Shown here one piece after another: positions 8,030 through 16,084 of a stretch of DNA of 23,326 bases. The notes beneath the pieces were generated by a model that saw nothing but the letters and a program-made list of their open reading frames with translations, ran no database searches and was not told the origin of the DNA. The DNA is from Acidobacteriota bacterium (lineage in GTDB: Bacteria; Acidobacteriota; Blastocatellia; Pyrinomonadales; Pyrinomonadaceae), in contig JACCRD010000107.1 of NCBI GenBank assembly GCA_013813755.1, forward strand, positions 1 to 23,326. Direction: 5' to 3'. Position 1 is the stretch's first letter. Each line of letters starts with the position of its first letter. The position numbers and the translations under genes were made by a program.

Positions 8030-8877
8030 AAAAATTTCTTAATTTCATCAACGACTTTTAATGCTTCAACGGTTTCTTTAACATCGTGGACACGAACAAT
8101 GTTTGCGCCGTGTATGGCGCAAGCAAGAGCCGCGGCAATTGAACCGTTCAGGCGATTTTCGGCTGGCGCTCCGCCGAGAATTTTCCCGATAAAAGATTTG
8201 CGTGAAGTTCCGACTAAAACTGGGAAGCCGGAGAATTCTTCGCAGATTTTATTTATTTTAGCAATCAATTCGAGATTTTGCTCAAAACTTTTGCTAAAAC
8301 CAAAACCAACGTCGAGTGCGATATTTTCCTTTTTCAGTCCAAAGTTGAAAGCTTTTTTTATATCGTTTCGAAAAGATAAAATCACTTCGGAAACAATATC
8401 GTCTTGGATTTTTTGGCTGTGCATTGTCTCGAAATTGCCGCGCAAATGCATTAGGACAATTCCTGCCTGATGTTTAGCGGCAACTTTTCCAATGTTTTCA
8501 TCAAACTTCATACCTGAAATATCATTGACAATCTCCGCCCCGGCTTCCAGAGCCTTTAATGCAACTTCGGATTTGCTGGTGTCTATTGAAACCGGACAAT
8601 CAAATTTTCGCGCGATTTCTTCGATTACCCGAACGACGCGCCGAATTTCTTCCGCGGCTTCAACTTTTTTGCTGTTTGGTCTGGTCGATTCACCGCCGAT
8701 GTCAATAATATCCGCGCCCTCTTCAATCATTCGCTCGGCTTGAAACAAAGCCTTTTCTACGGACGTGTAATTTCCACCGTCTGAAAAACTATCGGGTGTC
8801 ACGTTTAAGATTCCCATCACAAGAGTTTTCGACTTGTAAGAAATTTTACGTTGTGAAGTTTGCCAGAAATCTTTCAT
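8026..8877 (-). CDS. folP: Dihydropteroate synthase
   Basis: Joins p-aminobenzoate to dihydropterin pyrophosphate in folate synthesis and is the sulfonamide target. The TIM-barrel motifs are present: MGILNVTPDSFSDGG (from residue 21), ADIIDIGGESTRP, PVSIDTSKSEV, EIVNDISG, IALDVGFGFSKS, PVLVGTSRKSFIG and the closing VRVHDV. I chose the ATG at 8877 (283 aa). The frame is open to a GTG at 8937, but that extension lies across the ftsH terminator hairpin and its T tract, and the shorter form begins as other DHPS do. AAGG sits just before the ATG, closer than usual. It overlaps lptE by 4 bp. pabB and aroC, earlier in the same pathway, are also in the window. Confidence 0.93.
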   Translation of the reverse strand: MKDFWQTSQRKISYKSKTLVMGILNVTPDSFSDGGNYTSVEKALFQAERMIEEGADIIDIGGESTRPNSKKVEAAEEIRRVVRVIEEIARKFDCPVSIDTSKSEVALKALEAGAEIVNDISGMKFDENIGKVAAKHQAGIVLMHLRGNFETMHSQKIQDDIVSEVILSFRNDIKKAFNFGLKKENIALDVGFGFSKSFEQNLELIAKINKICEEFSGFPVLVGTSRKSFIGKILGGAPAENRLNGSIAAALACAIHGANIVRVHDVKETVEALKVVDEIKKFL

Positions 8878-8892
8878 TGCCTTTTTCGGAAC

Positions 8893-8934
8893 AAAAAAAG
8901 GCATAAGTAAAAAATTTAATTTTTTACTTATGCC
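8893..8934 (-). terminator. Strong ftsH terminator, possible attenuator for folP
   Basis: Read on the minus strand: right arm 8934-8920, 5-base loop 8919-8915, left arm 8914-8900. The 15-bp stem is perfect, begins GGCATAAGT and ends in six A-T pairs. Seven T follow (8899-8893). It starts 25 bp after the ftsH stop and ends 16 bp before the folP ATG. There is no T tract for the other strand. Expression of folP, lptE and holA from upstream would need read-through. Confidence 0.85.
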
Positions 8935-8958
8935 CACAAATTTCTAAATTAACACTTA

Positions 8959-10893
8959 TCAAGCTGTTGCCGGATTGTTCCCCGTGATCGGCGGTAAGAT
9001 CGGCTTTTTAAATGTAGCCTTAGCGGTTTCTTCAGAAACTTGCGGATTATTTCCGCTATCTGAATCGGTTGAACTGTTTTCGTCATCAAGCGGAAGACCG
9101 GCAACTAATCTCCGAATCTGGACTCCGTCGAGCGTTTCTCTTTCGATCAGCGCTTCAGTCAGACGCAGCATCGCGTCATTATTGTCGCTGATGATTTGCT
9201 TGGCGAATTCGTATTGTTTAGCAATAATTTTTTTAACTTCCTGATCAATTTTGATTGCCGTATCTTCAGAATAATCTCTGTGTTGGGAAATTTCCCGACC
9301 GAGAAAAATCTGCTCTTCCTTTTTTCCGAAGGTCAGCGGACCAAGATCGCTCATTCCGTATTCACAAACCATCGAACGAGCGAGTTCGGTCGAGCGTTCA
9401 ATGTCGTTTGAGGCTCCGGTTGTAATGTTTTCCGCACCCAAATAAAGCTCTTCAGCGATACGCCCGCCCATTAAAATCGCAATTTGGCTGTTTAGATGTT
9501 CTCTGGTGTAACTGTGGCGATCCCCTTCCGGCAGTTGCATAGTTACGCCAAGAGCCATTCCGCGGGGAATAATCGAAACTTTATGAACTGGATCGGCGCT
9601 CGGAACCTTCAAACCGACCAAAGTGTGTCCGGCTTCGTGGTAAGCGGTAAGTTTCTTTTCTTCATCAGAAAGAACCATACTTTTGCGCTCCGCGCCCATC
9701 ATTACTTTATCTTTAGCAATTTCAAAATCGCTCATCGCCACAACCTTCTTGTTGTAGCGTGCCGCGTTAAGCGCAGCTTCGTTGACAATATTTGCCAGGT
9801 CAGCGCCCGTAAATCCGGGAGTCCCGCGAGCAATAACGTTAATTTCCACATTTTCATCAAGCGGAATTTTGCGGGTGTGAACTTTCAAAATGCCTTCACG
9901 ACCTTTAACATCTGGTCTTCCAACCATCACTCGGCGGTCAAAACGCCCCGGACGAAGCAGCGCTGGGTCAAGAACGTCCGGTCGGTTTGTCGAAGCGATT
10001 AAAATTACACCATCATTTGATTCAAAACCATCCATTTCAACCAGAAGTTGATTAAGGGTTTGCTCGCGTTCGTCGTGTCCGCCGCCGAGACCAGCGCCGC
10101 GATGCCGTCCGACAGCATCGATTTCGTCGATAAAAATAATGCATGGGGCATTTTTCTTGCCCTGTTCAAATAAATCTCGCACGCGACTTGCACCCACACC
10201 GACGAACATCTCGACAAAGTCCGAACCGGAAATTGAGAAGAACGGAACGTTGGCTTCACCGGCAACTGCTTTGGCAAGCAGGGTTTTGCCGGTTCCCGGA
10301 GGTCCAACCATCAAAACGCCTTTCGGAATTTTTCCGCCTAGTTTTTGAAACTTTTGCGGATCTTTTAAAAACTCGATGATTTCCTCAAGTTCTTCTTTGG
10401 CTTCTTCAACACCAGCGACATCCTTAAATGTAATTCGCTTTTGTTGATTGTTGAGAAGTTTCGCCTTTGATTTTCCGAAACTCAAGGCTTTGTTCCCACC
10501 CGCCTGCATCTGGCGCATCGTAAACAACACCAAACCGATGAGCAGCAGAAATGGTAACGCATTGATTAAAACAATCCAAAAAAGCCCGTTTGAAGCCTGT
10601 TCAAACTTAACCGAGGCTCCTGCATCCTTCGCGGATTTCAGGAGCGCTTCACGCGGCGCGTCGCTCGTATCAAGCTTGGTGAAAAATTTGTCTTTATTTT
10701 TATCGGTCAATTCAACCGAATCCTGTTTAAAGAGAACTTCACTAACCTCTTTATTTTCAATCCGAGTTGAAGCTATGTCATAGCTTAATTCCTGCGGATT
10801 CTTGGTTTGTTTGCTATTTAAAAAATAAACAAACAACAGTGCAGTGGAAATAATCGTTACCCACAACAAAACTTGTTTCAATTTAGAACTCAA
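8959..10893 (-). CDS. ftsH: ATP-dependent zinc metalloprotease FtsH
   Basis: Inner-membrane AAA+ protease that degrades damaged membrane proteins and some regulators. Membrane helix 1 is at about 7-25, a periplasmic domain of about 80 residues follows, and helix 2 is at about 104-126. The AAA module has Walker A GPPGTGKT (197-204), Walker B IIFIDEID (252-259), and the second region of homology STNRPDVLDPALLRPGRFDR. The zinc site HEAGH is at 419-423. The tail is low-complexity Ser/Asn/Pro. Length (644 aa) is standard. The start is a TTG at 10893; the next Met is beyond helix 2, and GGAGG lies 6 bases upstream, so the TTG is credible. The adjacent tilS-ftsH pair recalls the tilS-hpt-ftsH order of Firmicutes. 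Confidence 0.97.
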   Translation of the reverse strand: MSSKLKQVLLWVTIISTALLFVYFLNSKQTKNPQELSYDIASTRIENKEVSEVLFKQDSVELTDKNKDKFFTKLDTSDAPREALLKSAKDAGASVKFEQASNGLFWIVLINALPFLLLIGLVLFTMRQMQAGGNKALSFGKSKAKLLNNQQKRITFKDVAGVEEAKEELEEIIEFLKDPQKFQKLGGKIPKGVLMVGPPGTGKTLLAKAVAGEANVPFFSISGSDFVEMFVGVGASRVRDLFEQGKKNAPCIIFIDEIDAVGRHRGAGLGGGHDEREQTLNQLLVEMDGFESNDGVILIASTNRPDVLDPALLRPGRFDRRVMVGRPDVKGREGILKVHTRKIPLDENVEINVIARGTPGFTGADLANIVNEAALNAARYNKKVVAMSDFEIAKDKVMMGAERKSMVLSDEEKKLTAYHEAGHTLVGLKVPSADPVHKVSIIPRGMALGVTMQLPEGDRHSYTREHLNSQIAILMGGRIAEELYLGAENITTGASNDIERSTELARSMVCEYGMSDLGPLTFGKKEEQIFLGREISQHRDYSEDTAIKIDQEVKKIIAKQYEFAKQIISDNNDAMLRLTEALIERETLDGVQIRRLVAGLPLDDENSSTDSDSGNNPQVSEETAKATFKKPILPPITGNNPATA

Positions 10894-10899
10894 ATCTTT

Positions 10900-10904
10900 C
10901 CTCC
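10900..10904 (-). promoter_or_regulatory. Shine-Dalgarno deciding the ftsH TTG start
   Basis: On the minus strand GGAGG is followed by AAAGAT and then TTG (10893-10891). Six-base spacing and a consensus site support initiation at a weak start codon. Confidence 0.75.
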
Positions 10905-10909
10905 AAAAT

Positions 10910-10972
10910 AACTTTCATCTCGACAATTGAAAGTTTTCCTCAACTTTGATATACGTTTCTTTGATGAAAGTT
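10910..10972 (-). promoter_or_regulatory. Inverted repeats in the ftsH leader
   Basis: In the transcript the segment from 10919 to 10910 (GATGAAAGTT) can pair perfectly over 10 bp with 10972-10963 (AACTTTCATC). Its last 8 bases can instead pair with 10935-10928 (AACTTTCA). The two pairings exclude each other, and the shared segment ends 5 bases before the Shine-Dalgarno. This may control ftsH translation; the function is inferred. Confidence 0.4.
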
Positions 10973-11032
10973 TCTTTTCATACGTTGTTCTTGATAGTGT
11001 TCAAAAACAGTCTGCTTAAAAGTTAAATTTTG

Positions 11033-11061
11033 ATTGTAGTTGGCGCGGCGACATTTTTCAA
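11033..11061 (-). promoter_or_regulatory. Sigma-70-type promoter of ftsH
   Basis: On the minus strand TTGAAA (11061-11056), a 17-bp spacer, then TACAAT (11038-11033): 10 of 12 consensus bases. Transcription would begin near 11026, giving a leader of about 130 nt before the TTG. No heat-shock CIRCE element (TTAGCACTC-N9-GAGTGCTAA) was seen. Confidence 0.6.
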
Positions 11062-11138
11062 CCTTCCAATTTAGATAGAGCAATTAGGTCTGAATTATTT
11101 GACTCCGAAAGTTATTAAATCCCGTTTTCAAACGCACT

Positions 11139-12164
11139 TTATATTTTGGTGTTAAATATTAATTTACCCTTTTCTTTAACAACAAATTCGCCGCCCGGCA
11201 ACTGAATTATCTTTCCGCTTTTGCGACTGACAATTAAATATTCGATTGATTCAAAATGTTTAGCGGTCAATTGTCTTAAATCTCCCCGCTCATTTTTCAG
11301 CCATTGACGCAAAATCATACGGCGAATCGAAGGCAATAGATCTGTTAAATCTTTGACTAACAAATACTTTTCCTTTTGTTTGACCGACTTATTTGCGCAA
11401 CTTCTGCTGTTTTGCGCCGCCACTTTTTGTATTACGTCCAAATCTTCGCGCAGCAAACAAGCGGTTTTGGCTAATGTCTCGATAATTTTCGGGTTAAATT
11501 CCTTCAGCTTCGGAAGTAAGATTTTTCTGACTCGCACGCGCCCAAATGATAAATCTTCATTCATCGCGTCACATCTGAATTCAATTTTATTTTCCAGACA
11601 AAAATTTTCCGTATCGCTTCGTTTTGCCCAATTCAGCAGCGGGCGTGCAAGTATTACCTCACTTTCTTTACCAATTTTACGCTTTTGTTTAATTCCCGAT
11701 AAACCGTCTAAACCGCTTCCGCGAATTAAATTTAGCAAAATTGTTTCTGCCTGATCGTTAATTGTGTGGGCGGTTAAAATAATTGAGGCATGCAGGTTTT
11801 CCGCAGTTTCCCTCAAAAACTGATAACGTTCATCCCGCGCATTCTGTTCGAGATTTCCCCGAATTGAAATATTCCCGATGCGCAATGCAAGCTCAAAATC
11901 GCGGGCTTCAGTTAGATTTTGAACAAAATGCGCGTCCCGTTCGCTGTCTGATCCACGCAGATTGTGATTAAAATGAGCAATTATAAACCGCAAATTTAAT
12001 TTTTTTCGTTTTCTTAAATCATCCAGAGCAAGCAAAAGAGCGATCGAATCTGCGCCGCCGGAAACAGCCGCGATTACTGTTTGATCTCTAAAAGGCAGTT
12101 GAAGTTTGCGCCATTGGGTTATGAATTTGCGGGAAAACTCGTGCATAAAAAATGCCGGACTCAC
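11139..12164 (-). CDS. tilS: tRNA(Ile)-lysidine synthase
   Basis: Modifies C34 of the CAU-anticodon tRNA-Ile to lysidine so that it reads AUA and is charged with isoleucine. The N-terminal PP-loop ATPase domain is clear: SGGADSIALLLAL (from residue 35), IIAHFNHNLRGSDSERDAHFV, EQNARDERYQFL, TAHTINDQAETILLNLIRGSGLDGLSGI, ARPLLNW and the RVRVRKILLPKL segment. The C-terminus has a short substrate-binding region; at 341 aa it is shorter than the E. coli enzyme (about 430) and seems to lack the last domain. The first start is a GTG at 12164, 8 bp after the upstream stop; an ATG at 12146 is an alternative six codons in. It is probably co-transcribed with the lyase-like gene. Confidence 0.93.
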   Translation of the reverse strand: MSPAFFMHEFSRKFITQWRKLQLPFRDQTVIAAVSGGADSIALLLALDDLRKRKKLNLRFIIAHFNHNLRGSDSERDAHFVQNLTEARDFELALRIGNISIRGNLEQNARDERYQFLRETAENLHASIILTAHTINDQAETILLNLIRGSGLDGLSGIKQKRKIGKESEVILARPLLNWAKRSDTENFCLENKIEFRCDAMNEDLSFGRVRVRKILLPKLKEFNPKIIETLAKTACLLREDLDVIQKVAAQNSRSCANKSVKQKEKYLLVKDLTDLLPSIRRMILRQWLKNERGDLRQLTAKHFESIEYLIVSRKSGKIIQLPGGEFVVKEKGKLIFNTKI

Positions 12165-12172
12165 TCTAAAAC

Positions 12173-13420
12173 TTAATTTTCTTCAAAAATCAGATTCTTT
12201 TTCGCATTCTCCAAAGCCTCGTAAATTTCTTCAGAAACAGTGTTTTTAGACGAATTCCCCTTGTTCAGAGTATTTTCAGATTCATTGAATTCGGAAATAT
12301 CATTTTCGGAGACCGGCGGCTCGTCAGAATTTAAGAATTTAACTTGTAGTTTATTTACAATTACTAAATCTAAAACGATTGTAGACTTTTCCAGACAGGA
12401 TTTTATCGTATCGACCGTATCAAAAACAGCTTCCAGGACCGCGCGAAAATCTTTTTTGGAATTCAAGGGGAGTCCATTCAAATTGGAAAGAATCGCGGTT
12501 TGATGTCCAAATATACGCCCTGCTTTTCCGCGCAAAGTTTCTAAAGCTGTCGTGCAGACTTCATTTAACGTTAGGGTAGAGTTAGTCATTTTTTCTTCTT
12601 TGAATTTTATAACCTGAAGTTCGCCCGAAGAATATAAAAGCAAATCTGCCGCGAAACGTGAAAGATGTATTATTAAAATTGAGCAGGCGCTAACAAATTC
12701 AACGACAAAATCATGGTCCGAAACCGCGTCCAGTTCATTTGCCATTATTCCTTCAAAATTCAAAGCTCCTGCCGTTTCTTCAAAATCGATTTCCAGATAT
12801 TTTCCCGCGTTATTACCCGCGCCCAAAGGCAGAATATTGACGCGCCGCCAAACCTCGTCGAGCCTTTCCCGATCGCGCGAAATCATTTCGTAAAATGCCA
12901 GACACCAGTGCGCCCAGAGCGTCGGGCGTTTTTGTTTTGAAGATTTAATCATCGGCAAAACGCCCTCAATCTGCCGTTCACCAGTCTGAATTAATGATTG
13001 CTGAAATTTTTTGGCGTGAACGGATATTTCTTCAATTTCGTCGCGCAGCCAAAATCTGAATGCGGTCGATATTTGTTCAGCCCGGCTTCGATTAATCTGA
13101 ATTCTTCTTGCCGGTTCGCCGATTAACTGAACTAATTTTTCTTCAATGAAAGTCTGAACATTTTCAGACGGAGCATTGTTAAAATAGTCTGGGTCATATT
13201 CAGCCCGTTTGAGGATTGTCTGTAAGCCGTTTTTTATCCGCTCCGATTCTAATCTCGTTAAAATACCGGCGTTAAAAAGTGCATCGGCATAAATAAAACT
13301 AACGCTTGCTTCCGCATAAAAAAGTCTCCGGTCAAAAATAAACGTGCTGTTAAATTCCCGAAGCAACATTTCAGATTGTTCTTCAGCATTTAATGACTCC
13401 TCTTCTTTATTCAAATCCAT
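12173..13420 (-). CDS. Argininosuccinate-lyase-like protein lacking catalytic residues
   Basis: The 415-aa protein follows argininosuccinate lyase (ArgH) almost end to end: LESERIKNGLQTIL, RSRAEQISTAFRFWLRDEI (111-129), AFYEMISRDRERLDEVWRRVNILPLGAG, NELDAVSDHDFVVEF, HLSRFAADLLLYSSGE and LRGKAGRIFGH. But each active-site block has changed. E-D-x-H reads ENVQ (86-89). RSRND reads RSRAE. The T-H-x-Q block reads K-S-S-K (159-162) with unchanged spacing. The family signature GSSxMPQKKNPD aligns to 280-291 with almost none of it left. The last 45 or so residues are an acidic, Ser/Asn-rich tail. The frame is intact over 1.2 kb, so it is not simply decaying. It probably cannot act as a lyase; its role, perhaps binding or scaffolding, is unknown. 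It sits 8 bp upstream of tilS, with no arg genes nearby. Confidence 0.75.
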   Translation of the reverse strand: MDLNKEEESLNAEEQSEMLLREFNSTFIFDRRLFYAEASVSFIYADALFNAGILTRLESERIKNGLQTILKRAEYDPDYFNNAPSENVQTFIEEKLVQLIGEPARRIQINRSRAEQISTAFRFWLRDEIEEISVHAKKFQQSLIQTGERQIEGVLPMIKSSKQKRPTLWAHWCLAFYEMISRDRERLDEVWRRVNILPLGAGNNAGKYLEIDFEETAGALNFEGIMANELDAVSDHDFVVEFVSACSILIIHLSRFAADLLLYSSGELQVIKFKEEKMTNSTLTLNEVCTTALETLRGKAGRIFGHQTAILSNLNGLPLNSKKDFRAVLEAVFDTVDTIKSCLEKSTIVLDLVIVNKLQVKFLNSDEPPVSENDISEFNESENTLNKGNSSKNTVSEEIYEALENAKKNLIFEEN

Positions 13421-13555
13421 TTATACTCTGTAAATTTCTTGTGATAACTAAATTTTTTAAAATCAACTTTTCCTTTTACTAAACAGACAGCGAAAAGCGG
13501 GCTGTTTTGAATATTACATCTTTTACGCTTCATTGATAAAACAGAAGTCAAAATT

Positions 13556-13564
13556 TGCTATAAT
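13556..13564 (+). promoter_or_regulatory. Extended -10 promoter for recG
   Basis: TGCTATAAT fits TGnTATAAT perfectly. A TTGATA at 13533-13538 lies 20 bp upstream, too far for an ideal -35. Transcription would start near 13571, about 44 nt before the recG ATG. The rest of the 194-bp divergent region gave no convincing promoter for the minus-strand block. Confidence 0.5.
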
Positions 13565-13614
13565 CAGAAACAAAATCGTCTTGATTCGAAAAAAAATTCA
13601 CCTCCATTCCTTGA

Positions 13615-15963
13615 ATGAAACTTAATATAAATACACCGATTCTCGAACTTCCCGCCTATCCTGATGTGAGATTATCGCTGGCTTTAGCGCGTAAATTAGC
13701 TTTGGCGGTTGCCGGTTTTGCATATAAAAATGATTTGTCGGAAGCGACGGTCGAGGATTTGTTTAATTATTTTCCGATGCGATATGAAGATCGTTCAAAT
13801 CTGGCTCAGATTGACGAATTGAGCGACGGACTGGAGGCTTCGGTTGAATTATACACCAGAGTTTCCGGCGGTTTTCGGGTCGGCAAAAATCGCGGCGCGA
13901 AAGCTCCTCCGCTTTATATTTTTGAAATCACGGGCGGTGATGTTGAAAGGACGATGAAACCGGTCGTTATCTGGTGGTTTATCTCCGGCAAACAAGCTCA
14001 CCGGATCGCGAATTATTATCAAACGAGATTTGAGCGCGGCACACGTTTTGTCGCTTACGGCAGGTGGGAGTGGGACGGCAGAAGAAACACTTATGCGCTT
14101 CGTTTAAACAAACCTGACGAGCTGGAAATATTACCGACCGAAGTCGATACCGAGTCGTTCGGTTTACTGCGCAATTTACTAAACGAGGACGAACCGGGCG
14201 AACCGGAGAATATTATTCCGGGCAAAAAAGCGCGAAAGGTGAGCGATGAAACCGATGAAGAATTGCTCGAAGATATTGATAATCCTGAATTTGCGATGAT
14301 TCACAACGGGCGCAGAGTTCCCGTCTATCGTAAACTCGGACAATTTCAAACCAAACGTCTGCGCGAAATAATTTATAACATTCTGCAAAATTTGGACAAA
14401 TCGACGATTATTGAAACTCTGCCAAAAGATTTATGCCAGCGGCAAAACCTAACCTCACGCGCCCAGGCGGTCGAAGAAATTCATTTCCCGCCGGAAGACG
14501 CGAGTTTGTCGGAATATGAAGTTTCAAGAAGTAATGCTCACCTGCGTTTGATTTTTGAAGAATTCTTTTGGGTTTCATTTGCCCTCCAATTAAAACGTGG
14601 CGAGCGAACCAAAGAACCGAAAGGCACGATTATTGAAATCAGCGACAAAACTTTTGAACGAATGAAAGCGCTTCTGCCATTCACTCTGACGGGCGCGCAG
14701 GAAAAAGTAACAAAGCGAATTTTTGAAGATATGCAGTCTGACGCGCCGATGAACCGGCTTGTTCAGGGCGATGTCGGCAGCGGAAAAACAATCGTCGCTT
14801 TTCTGGCGATGTTCGCCGCGATGGAAAACGGTTACCAGACGGCTCTGATGGCGCCGACTGAAATCCTTGCCGAACAGCATGCACGCAACGCAAAAAAATT
14901 ATTTGCCGGTTCGCCCTACCGCGTCGAGCTTTTGACAGGTGGTCTGCGTGCCGCCGAAAAGCGCAAAGTTCACAAGGATATTGCCAGTGGTGAAATAAAC
15001 TCGGTCATCGGGACGCACGCTGTAATTCAGGATTCGGTTGAATTTGAAAAACTCGGATTGGCGGTTGTTGACGAACAACACCGGTTTGGAGTTCTGCAGC
15101 GCGCACAGTTGCGCGCCGGAGGATTTAACCCGGATATTCTGGTAATGACGGCGACTCCGATTCCGCGCAGCCTCGCAATGACGGTTTATGGTGATCTGGA
15201 CGTTTCCGTGATTGACGAACTTCCGCCCGGGCGGACGCCCGTCAAAACGGTGGTGGTCGGCGAAGACCGGCGCGAGGGAGTTTACAAAGGAATCGAACGC
15301 GAAATCGAACTTGGAAGGCAGGTTTATATTGTTTACCCTTTAATTGAAGAATCGGAAAAGATGGATTTAAAGGCGGCAACGCAGATGTTTGAAGAACTGC
15401 GCGACAAAATTTTCCCGAATTATGCGGTCGGACTTCTGCACGGCAAAATGAAAGCAGCTGAAAAGGAAGAAGTGATGCATCAATTTACCGGCGGCGCAAC
15501 AAATATTTTGATTTCAACAACGGTCATCGAGGTTGGCGTGGATGTTCCGAACGCCAGCTTAATGATTATTGAACACGCCGAACGATTCGGTTTATCGCAG
15601 CTTCATCAGCTTCGAGGACGAGTCGGACGCGGAGCCGAACAATCCTTCTGTGTGCTTCTGACGGGCGACAAAAAAACTGCTGTCGCCCGAGAACGCCTGG
15701 GCATTATGGAAGAAACGACCGACGGCTTTCGCATTGCCGAAAAAGATTTAGAAATCAGAGGTCAGGGCGAAATTCTCGGAACGCGTCAATCCGGCGCGCA
15801 AACATTTAAAATCGGAAATATTATCCGCGACTTGGAAATTTTAGATAAAGCCCGGCTGGAAGCCGAGTATTATTTAACGTCAAAGCGTCTGACTAAAGAA
15901 ACTTCAACGCTGATTGAAGTTGCAAAGGCGGACGGGCGATTCAGGTTTGCCGGAATCGGCTAA
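13615..15963 (+). CDS. recG: ATP-dependent DNA helicase RecG
   Basis: Remodels stalled replication forks and Holliday junctions. The N-terminal wedge/OB region covers about 45-175 (NYFPMRYEDRS, VAYGRWEW). The helicase core has LTGAQ (358-362), Walker A GDVGSGKT (385-392), MAPTEILAEQH, DEQHRFGV (486-493), MTATPIPRSLAMT, LLHGKMKAAEKEEVM, STTVIEVGVDVPNA and QLRGRVGRG. The C-terminus has the RecG ending RIAEKDLEIRGQGEILGTRQSG. At 782 aa it is longer than the E. coli enzyme (693). Much of the excess is a charged stretch at about 186-222, between wedge and core. The ATG at 13615 has no clear Shine-Dalgarno. It leads a plus-strand run reaching to 20644. Confidence 0.97.
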   Translation: MKLNINTPILELPAYPDVRLSLALARKLALAVAGFAYKNDLSEATVEDLFNYFPMRYEDRSNLAQIDELSDGLEASVELYTRVSGGFRVGKNRGAKAPPLYIFEITGGDVERTMKPVVIWWFISGKQAHRIANYYQTRFERGTRFVAYGRWEWDGRRNTYALRLNKPDELEILPTEVDTESFGLLRNLLNEDEPGEPENIIPGKKARKVSDETDEELLEDIDNPEFAMIHNGRRVPVYRKLGQFQTKRLREIIYNILQNLDKSTIIETLPKDLCQRQNLTSRAQAVEEIHFPPEDASLSEYEVSRSNAHLRLIFEEFFWVSFALQLKRGERTKEPKGTIIEISDKTFERMKALLPFTLTGAQEKVTKRIFEDMQSDAPMNRLVQGDVGSGKTIVAFLAMFAAMENGYQTALMAPTEILAEQHARNAKKLFAGSPYRVELLTGGLRAAEKRKVHKDIASGEINSVIGTHAVIQDSVEFEKLGLAVVDEQHRFGVLQRAQLRAGGFNPDILVMTATPIPRSLAMTVYGDLDVSVIDELPPGRTPVKTVVVGEDRREGVYKGIEREIELGRQVYIVYPLIEESEKMDLKAATQMFEELRDKIFPNYAVGLLHGKMKAAEKEEVMHQFTGGATNILISTTVIEVGVDVPNASLMIIEHAERFGLSQLHQLRGRVGRGAEQSFCVLLTGDKKTAVARERLGIMEETTDGFRIAEKDLEIRGQGEILGTRQSGAQTFKIGNIIRDLEILDKARLEAEYYLTSKRLTKETSTLIEVAKADGRFRFAGIG

Positions 15964-16024
15964 AAATATTAATCATATATTTTCTATAGACTTAAGTTTA
16001 TCTTTGGCGGATAGTTAGTTATAG

Positions 16025-16040
16025 TTTGAATACATTCAAA
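16025..16040. promoter_or_regulatory. Short palindrome upstream of the RsmD-like gene
   Basis: TTTGAAT, AC, ATTCAAA: a 7-bp inverted repeat with a 2-base centre, 44 bp before the ATG at 16085. It is operator-like in symmetry but AT-rich, so chance is quite possible. Confidence 0.2.
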
Positions 16041-16084
16041 TTTTAATCCAACAATTTAACTAACCGATTTGCAGGATAATTAAA

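Noticed and set aside
8015..8470. 151-codon open frame antisense to folP
   Set aside because: It mirrors the DHPS coding frame; no initiation site or family resemblance was seen.
8878..8937. Longer folP from a GTG at 8937
   Set aside because: The first codons translate the terminator hairpin and T tract; the 283-aa form from 8877 matches normal DHPS N-termini.
9496..10002. 168-codon open frame antisense to ftsH
   Set aside because: It lies inside a clearly coding, highly conserved AAA+ domain on the other strand; its translation has no recognisable domain and it is a codon-bias shadow.
10977..11004. Alternative ftsH promoter TTGAAC-16-TATGAA on the minus strand
   Set aside because: Only 8 of 12 consensus bases; the promoter at 11061-11033 is clearly better.
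12173..13420. Calling this gene a functional argH
   Set aside because: Too many active-site positions are replaced, including the T-H pair and the whole SSxMPQKKNP loop.
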